Translations under genes and position numbers: made by a program
Origin: Papiliotrema nemorosa
Taxonomy: Eukaryota > Basidiomycota > Tremellomycetes > Tremellales > Rhynchogastremaceae
Length of the DNA: 64,000 nucleotides
Direction: 5' to 3'
Assembly (NCBI GenBank): GCA_032158125.1
Contig: JASKOT010000024.1
Span: 1 to 64,000, forward strand
Part shown: positions 57,723-64,000 of the stretch, piece by piece
Numbering within the stretch: the first letter of the stretch is position 1
Layout of the letters: each line of letters opens with the position of its first letter
The notes under the pieces: generated by a model
Told to the model about the DNA's origin: nothing
Database searches by the model: none
Seen by the model: the letters and a program-made list of their open reading frames with translations, nothing else

Positions 57723-59754
57723 CTATGGTGGTCTATGCGATTGAGAATATGGATAGGTCTCGTTGGCCGCCAAAGGGAAAGAGCGGTGCTCTCGCGCATT
57801 TGTCAAGTCGGACTGGTCCTGCTCGACGGACAGATTTTCCTGATGTCGGGGAGAATTGCTGAATGCTTGTAGGCTCGGCTGGTATTGCGACTGAAACATC
57901 TCCCATTCGCCTTGTGCATTGAGCAGTGAGGACAATGTCGCTGTGGGGGATACTTCTGCGGTAAAAGAGTTATGAGCTATCGTTGAATGAGCAGATCCGA
58001 GTAGAGCTTGGTTTTGAGGATGCAAAGATGTGTGCTGAGAGCCCTCTGCCCGATCATACGACTGCGAATGCACGTCGGACGGTGCTGCGTAGCGTGAATG
58101 CAGAGCGCGTGGCGAGGACAGTTGAGCGGGTTCCGGGTGACGATGTGACGGTGAAGGAAAAGCCCGAGGAGAGTGAGATGAAGACCGTGGTATGATCCCA
58201 TTGGGATTGTCAGGAACAGCGTCCGACTTTGAAATGTTCACAGTCTTGGCCACTAGGCCGTATTTGATCTCGACCATTTCCTTGGAGGTGTATCAGTCTA
58301 CTTTGATCGAGAGCGATGCCTAGAGAGGTATAAACGCGGGATCGGGGGGATTGTAAAATTTGGGAATGATGAAGATGGAGAAGAGGCTCTTTGAAGGGAA
58401 GAAGGTGCGGTGTGTGACTCTAGTGTGTGCCAAACACAGCCAGAGGAGAGTGTTTCGTAGCGGGAGAATTGGACTATAGAGAGGAATGTATAGACGACTT
58501 ACTCTAAGAAACTTGTTTTCTTGCTTGAGATCCGCTACGTCCCTTGTCAGACTCGTCTGTTCTCCTTCCAGTTCTGTTATACGTTGAGATATATTTGCCA
58601 TATGTTTCTTCCGTTTCGCTCGGAATTTGGCCGCTGTGAAGGGACCCAAGAACGAGTGGCGACGATGGCACGGCAGCGAACGACGATATGAATGAGGAAA
58701 GATGGATCAGCTGCGATAGATTGAGAATCGTGGGGGAGCTTACAAGCTAGAGTGTTACGTTGTCGCTTGTCTTCGGTATCCAGTGCCCCGCCGGGTGTCA
58801 TCTCTGCCACAGGCTGCAATGGCGTTCCAGGAGGCGGGACTGTAGGTGTCGAGCTCGAGCTGGTACTAGGTGGGTGCGGGGGAGTAAAAGAACCGGACCC
58901 TATAGAGGGCTCTGGTATGGAGACTGCCTGCCATGTAGATAAAGATTGAGATCGAGTGGGCAAGTGTGGCCTGACGAAGGAGGGATGAGGTGGAGGGAGG
59001 GGCAAGGGAATATTTTCTAAGCTCGAAGAGGTGTCCTGCCAGGATGATGTGCCATTCGAGGGTGCTGTCCACGCATCAGCCACTGCTTTCGGTTGAAGGA
59101 TGGATACAGGGGATGCTGATGTTGTGGGAGGGGGAGTGCGGCTATGAACGGCGAAGCGAAGAACACACCTTCATGACGTGCTTGATGGACATTGTTGACA
59201 CTTGAGTTCCCGGCATTTTTCCGCAACCTCTCCTCCAAATCCAGATGGGCCACAGAATGATTCCCGGGCGGAGGGATAGACGACGGAGCCTGCCCTTGTT
59301 GGTGATGCTGGTCGTCAAAGCCATATATGGATTGTGACAGTCTCGTAAAGAAGTCTGCCTGATTCGTATATTGTGGATCTGGCGTGATGGGTGCCGAAAA
59401 TGACTGAGCGTTCGCCACATCTCTAGGTCTGCTAGGGCCGGCTTCCACGGTCCTCGGTGTGCTCGATGTGGACAGTGGTTCTGTCCGGCCAAGTCCAGTC
59501 GGGACAGGAGGGGGGAAGAGGTGGTCCCATACTGAAGTAGATGTCGCGGTATAATGAGACTGTTCTTGCGTCTGATCGTTGAGAGGGGTACTTGAGAAGG
59601 GATTTGGAGTAACGGTAGCAGCTGCAAGACCGTTGAATACGGCGCTCCAGTCGATATCTCCTCCGTCGCCTCCCCTTGTATCTCCTCGGTCCCCTCCCCT
59701 TGTATCTCCTCCACCGGCCGTCCCACCGTGTCCAGTCCCGGACCTATCTCCCAT
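57723..59754 (-). CDS. bZIP transcription factor
   Basis: Start MGDRSGTGHGGTAGGG at 59754, stop at 57723. Four exons. Across the splice at about 58744/58634 the basic region reads KRQRNTLASAKFRAKRKKHM, with the canonical N-x7-R spacing, followed by a leucine-zipper-like heptad ISQRITELEGEQTSLTRDVA, DLKQENKFLR and EMVEIKYG in the next exon. The pattern RNTxASAxFRxKxK is typical of the fungal MetR/Cys3-like and related bZIP groups. The N-terminal part is Gly/Asp repeat then Ser/Pro/Thr-rich; the C-terminal part is Ser/His/Gln-rich. A nuclear DNA-binding regulator; targets unknown, although sulfur or nitrogen metabolism is a reasonable guess from the basic-region pattern. Confidence 0.85.
59658..59713 (-). 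repeat. Tandem repeat encoding RGGD-type motifs
   Basis: TATCTCCTCNGTCNCCTCCCCTTG-like units of about 27 nt repeat about two times and encode GGDTRGGDRGDTRGGDGGD near the N-terminus of the bZIP protein. Probably length-variable. Confidence 0.7.
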
Positions 59755-60345
59755 CTACCACCGTCCTACCCTCACAGAATCAAGACAGGTGTGGTGAGCC
59801 GTACAAAAGTGCGAGGCTGGTCAAGATATCACGCCTGGGTGATCGGAGATTTAGATTAGATTGAAGCAAGGGGGAACAAGGGGTATTCCAGATACCTGTG
59901 ATTTGGAACTAGATAGACAAGACGATGCATGCTTCTTCGAAACTCGAGTCTGATCATCTCTCTCAGAGCAGTCGCGATTGTGCCATCGTGCGCCATGACA
60001 TGAGATTGCGCTGAGTGTCGCAGAGGGGATCGTCGCTATTTCAAAACATGCCACGCTGCTCCCATTGAGCAAGGCTCGAACTGACGTGCTTGATTTTTCA
60101 TCGCGTCTGCTCTTGTTTCGGTAATTTAAGCTTAAAAACATCCCGCAAGTGCGCAGACTGCCGGAAGTCTCCCTTGTGCACATGAGCGAGTTGCAGCAAC
60201 GACTTGCCGACTCGTGCTCTGGGCACGATGCGATGATGATAGCCAGGATGAAAGCTCGCGTCTGAGCAAACAATGAAAGCGGATCATACCTGTACAGTCA
60301 CACGCAAACAGCGAGTCATGCAAGGAGTGCTACATCGACAGGCGG
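59755..60345. other. Region between bZIP start and CIA30 stop
   Basis: About 590 nt holding the bZIP promoter and leader and the CIA30 3' end. A 140-codon minus frame at 59851-60273 is Cys/Ser-rich with no domain; I do not call it. Confidence 0.4.
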
Positions 60346-61652
60346 CTACATATCCTGGTCCTCTGCCCCGCCATCCGCTGCCATGGGATCATAGTTGACA
60401 GCCTCGACACTTTTCACACACAGCTCATAATAACCCTCGCTCCAAGGCGTCACCTTGACACTCGACAAGCCTCCCAAACCAGTATTTCTCGATGTCTCCC
60501 CTCTTGCCGACTCGTCCTCTTCCACCAGGTCATCTTCCACCTGATGCCCTTGGTTGGCCCGAGTGTAACCCGCAGCTCGGACTGGATCAGGTCGATCTGA
60601 CCCCGCTGTAGACCCTTTGATCTGTATACCATCCTCTGCCAACATGGCCTCCACAAATGCGTCTGGGGCCTCTGCACCTCCGCCTTTACCGAATCCTGCT
60701 CCTGCACGCCGTCTCAACTCTGCCACCTGAGCCTGAGTAGGTGTTCCAGATACAGGAATGATGTTCTCTTCCCCCCTCCCTCCGCCTAACAATGCAAAGC
60801 CGACACTGCGCACTCGACCCTTGGCCATTCTCTCTTGATTGGCGGCGGTGTATCCGTGATTCGTCAGGACGAATGAGGATAAGGGAAGGTGGAAGGTGGT
60901 GAACTGGGGCTCAGGGGCGGATGTGAGATTCAGTGGGGCTGTAGAAGGTGTCGAAGCTGGGGATGGTGGGAATTCTATACGATGCTGGAATAGATCGGTC
61001 CTGACAGTTAGCTAAATACCCAGGATGCGACCCAGGGTGATGGGTCGAGGACGGCACTTTGACTCACACTTGAGTTCCGTCAACCTGAACATTACAGTAC
61101 CACCTGTTTCTCCACCCTTCCCAACCTCTATACGCCAGTACCAACTTCAGATGAGAATACCTCGAGAGGTCCCACATGTCCTCTCCAAAGAGATGTAATC
61201 TCCTCCTATTCCTCATTCCCGCGTACCCAGGTCTGATCTTTCCTTCTTGCCCTCTTGGAATGACCAGAGACATCTTCCCGTGGAAGGCAAGGTGAGACAT
61301 TGATGGCCCGGCCACAACTTCCTCTCCCGATGTCGAGGTCGGGGATGTAGGTGGAGGTGTAAAAGTCGAGGAGGAAGAAGCGGGGACCATGGTGAATGTC
61401 GAATCGGTGAATCCCCCAATGTCAATATCCGAGCCCTTTGATAAGTCTGATGGACCTGATACCGGTGGTAGAGCCGAGTCGAAAGAGTAAAGCGTCATCG
61501 GGGGTCTAGCATCCGCATTGAGATGATCGAATGCCAGTGCTGATATGAGCTTTGAACAAGAGACGCTAGAGCGCCTCACCTTTAGCTGCATCCCTTTTGA
61601 ACTTGTCCATTGATTTCTCAAAGAGCTGCCTGACGGGCGGGAACCTGACCAT
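60346..61652 (-). CDS. CIA30: Complex I intermediate-associated protein 30 (NDUFAF1-like)
   Basis: A mitochondrial assembly factor for respiratory complex I. Start MVRFPPVRQLFEKSMDKF at 61652; a short intron then joins to ALAFDHLNADARPPMTLYSF. The CIA30 domain is visible: SHLAFHGKMSLVIPRG, IRPGYAGMRNRRRLHLFGED, MWDLSRYSHLKLVLAYRG, RNRWYCNVQVDGTQV, and after an intron DLFQHRIEFPPS, QFTTFHLPLSSFVLTNHG, RVRSVGFALLGGG. The central Ser/Thr/Pro insertion (SSSSTFTPPPTSPTSTSGEE) is unusual. After the domain core there is an extra region (ELRRRAGAGFGKGGGAEAPD, YYELCVKSVEAVNYD) ending GGAEDQDM. The N-terminus is basic and fits mitochondrial import. Divergent from PBS2. Confidence 0.87.
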
Positions 61653-62229
61653 GGTGGAATGAGTGCGTGTATGTAGTATAGGGTTTGTAGGTCACCTTGA
61701 AATGTGTGGAATGGGCGAAGTGCGGAATCAAAAAAAGAACAACGGTGCCCCCCCCCCCCCCTTGGGTTGCTGCGATTCGAGAGGAAGGGGACGTCATATT
61801 CCCCTCCCTCCCTTCTCCCTTCCCTCCCCTCCACCGTCTTGCTCATCCCTATACTCCTACCCCATCCTACATCCCCATCTAACTCTCTTCACAAGCAAGA
61901 GATCGTCGAGAAGCAAGGGCAAACTACTTTGAGAGCTTCAAATTGCTCATTCGCCGAGGAACGTGGTCCCGAAGAGATCGCCGGTTCCTTGAAACAGCTC
62001 GACAAAATCCCTTTCTTTCTGGATTGACCGCTTACCCTTCGACCGAGTCCCCTTGCCCTCCCGTTTTTCATCGAGAACCAGCGGTCTTGGCCATCTAGGT
62101 TTTCATCGCTAGTAAGCCTTGTTTGCGCGCAGAAAATCCTCCTCGTATCTTCTCTTCGCCAAGGCGATATTGCGCCAAGGTGCACCTCTACTTGCACCTC
62201 ACCATCCACATCCCATTCGTCCTCTCACC
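61653..62229. promoter_or_regulatory. Divergent promoter region, CIA30 / PBS2
   Basis: About 580 nt containing a 14-nt C run (61748-61761) and a long CT-rich tract (61795-61880), which would be the leader or promoter of PBS2. No TATA box is obvious. Confidence 0.5.
61748..61761 (+). repeat. Poly-C run, 14 nt
   Basis: An uninterrupted run of 14 cytosines in the CIA30/PBS2 divergent promoter. Confidence 0.85.
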
Positions 62230-64000
62230 ATGTCTTCCCCTCCTTCCCTCCAAAAACTTCAAATCTCCCCTTCCACCGACTCAACACCTCCCTCTTCTCC
62301 TGATAGCGATGGACCGAAAACCGAATCCATCGCGAGCGATGTATCAAAAGTGACTGCAAACGAGAATGGTGACGGATCTCACTCCAACAACGATTCCCCT
62401 CCCCCACCCATCGAAACGCCCAAAGCACCTCGAGCCAATGGAACACCCCCTACATCCCTTCCTCGACCTCAACCACCCGCCAATATAGCTTCTGCTCCTG
62501 CGATTCCCAACGTCCGCTCACCGCCTACTGCCGGTGTACCGACACGAGGCGGTCCAGCTGGGAGAGGTGGGATGCCCATGCCAATGGGAATGAGGGGTCC
62601 GATGGGTATGAGAGGGCCGCACCAGCAGATGGAGAGTAGGATACCAGCAAGTTTACAGGCGAAAATGGACAAGGCATGTTGAGACCTCCACACGGGGTGA
62701 TTGCAAAAACTGATGGCAGGTCGCAGCAAGAGCTGGAGGATCGACCCCTTCCCCTGGACTAGGGGGTCAACCAAGCCCAAGTGCCGCGTCGATGGGTGCT
62801 TTGTTACGATCGCAAGCTCTGGGAGGTGGTCAATCTGTACAAGGACCTAATGCTGGACCATTGGGCTTGGCTGCGCGACGTGGGATGGCAGGCGGACCAC
62901 CACGACCATCTCTCGGCCCTTCACCCGGCACTACACCTGGTAGACTAAATCGACCCGGAGCGCCCACACTGGCTGGTAGAAGAGGTCCACCAGGCGGTCT
63001 GACCCTAAGTGGGATGCAAGGAGCGCCTAAAGCAGAAGAAAACAAGTTTACGGATTTCGGCACAATCATGTGGGATATGCCTCCCTTCATGATGTCCCAG
63101 CTGACGAGTATAGGGATCCATCAGGCTCGTTGAAATTCTCAAAGGCAGTCTTACATGCCAAGGGCGTTGACTTCGAGGATGGAGTCAGCTTCAAAATTAA
63201 CATGGACGAGATTGACGTGGTCGGAGAGTTGGGTCGTGGAAACTATGGTTCGGTGCAGCAGGTCTTTCACCGTCCCACCGGTGTGAATATGGCGATGAAG
63301 GTAAACTTTGCCCCGACTCAACAATTATAACTCAGGCTGATCAATAGGAAATCCGACTAGAATTAGATGAATCGAAATTGAACGGAATCATCATGGAGCT
63401 CGACATTTTGCATCGAGCCAGAGCGCCGGAGATTGTCGACTTTTACGGAGCATTCACGATTGAATCATGCGTTTACTACTGTATGGAGTACATGGATGCC
63501 GGATCTTTGGATACGTTGACCGGCGGAGGGCAACCGGTCAAAGCGGGAGACATTGATGAGAACGACGATGGGGCTTTGGATCGGGTTCCGGAGGATGTTC
63601 TGAGGAGAATCACGGCTGCTACCGTGAGAGGACTGAAATTCCTCAAAGACGAGCTGCAGATTATGCACAGAGGTGAGCTGAGAATCGACCACGTGATGAT
63701 CGCAAGCTGACGTTCCAGATGTCAAGCCTACCAATGTGTTGATCAACAAAAAGGGGGAGGTGAAGCTTGTCGATTTTGGCGTCTCAGGACAACTGGAGAA
63801 GAGTTTGGCCAAGACAAATATCGGTTGTCAGTCTTACATGGCTGTAAGTTGGACCTGCAGGACAAGGTGGCGCCAGTAGCTGATTGCTTCCAGCCTGAAA
63901 GGATCAAGGGAGAGTCACAGAATCAGACATCCACATATACCGTTTCTTCCGATGTCTGGTCTGTTGGATTATCTATCATCGAGCTGGCCAAGGGGTGCTA
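62230..64000 (+). CDS. PBS2: MAP kinase kinase Pbs2 (HOG pathway), 5' part
   Basis: Start [18 protein letters not shown] at 62230; the gene runs off the window end. A long Pro/Gly-rich disordered N-terminus precedes the kinase domain: glycine loop [15 protein letters not shown], catalytic Lys in NMAMK, the Glu of helix C in IIMELDIL, hinge [15 protein letters not shown], catalytic loop [12 protein letters not shown] (across an intron), DFGVSGQ, and the activation segment [20 protein letters not shown], the Pbs2 signature in which the Ser and Thr of SLAKT are the expected phosphosites. The chain continues to [16 protein letters not shown] at the edge. The first intron (62674-62719) uses a GC donor (GCATGT). 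Pbs2 activates the Hog1 kinase in osmotic and other stress. The kinase C-lobe and stop lie beyond 64000. Confidence 0.93.

Overview
The window reads as a euchromatic stretch of a nuclear genome from a basidiomycete yeast, most likely a tremellomycete of the Cryptococcus/Kwoniella type. The evidence is dense genes on both strands, many 42-70 nt introns with GTGAGT/GTAAGT donors and CTGAC/CTGAT branch sites a few bases before AG, and recognisable fungal families (RAD23, MSH2, PBS2, ATG13, TAF7, RRN11, CAF120, sphingolipid delta-4 desaturase). I see no rRNA, no convincing tRNA, no transposon and no prokaryotic feature. Gene spans run from start codon to stop codon; splice sites were read by eye from frame continuity and family motifs, so single junctions can be wrong even where the gene call is secure.

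Layout, 1-13 kb: poly-C upstream region; bHLH factor (+); PAP2 lipid phosphatase (-); phosphoglycerate dehydrogenase (-) sharing a divergent promoter with UTP15 (+); an unassigned Ser/Pro-rich protein (+); ribosomal protein eL27 (-). 13-24 kb: ATG13 (+), RAD23 (+), an unassigned multi-pass membrane protein with a long tail (+), RRN11 (-) head-to-head with ribosomal protein eL35 (+). 24-28 kb: a gene-poor section with two small proteins that both carry a Zn2Cys6 cluster at the extreme C-terminus (-,-). 28-39 kb: TAF7 (+), a Lys-rich LRR protein (-), mitochondrial bL9m (+), type II NADH dehydrogenase (-), a 2-oxoglutarate/Fe(II) oxygenase (+). 39-47 kb: a secreted GPI-type glycoprotein (+) and CAF120 (+). 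47-56 kb: MSH2 (-), divergent from an unassigned nuclear-type protein with an N-terminal ubiquitin-interacting-motif-like helix (+), then sphingolipid desaturase (+). 56-64 kb: an unassigned acidic protein (-), a bZIP factor (-), CIA30 (-), and the 5' part of PBS2 (+), cut by the window end.

Functionally this is mostly housekeeping: ribosome production (UTP15, RRN11, eL27, eL35, bL9m), DNA repair (MSH2, RAD23), respiration (NDE-type dehydrogenase, CIA30), stress signalling (PBS2, bZIP), autophagy (ATG13) and membrane lipids. I did not find a clearly new multi-gene system. The most interesting signals are a 13-nt element shared by the UTP15/SER3 and MSH2 divergent promoters in inverted-repeat settings, a recursive or non-productive splice arrangement in the eL27 first intron, the pair of C-terminal Zn2Cys6 proteins, a set of GC-AG and stop-free in-frame introns, RAD23 microexons, and a UIM-like motif revealed only by a tiny first exon.
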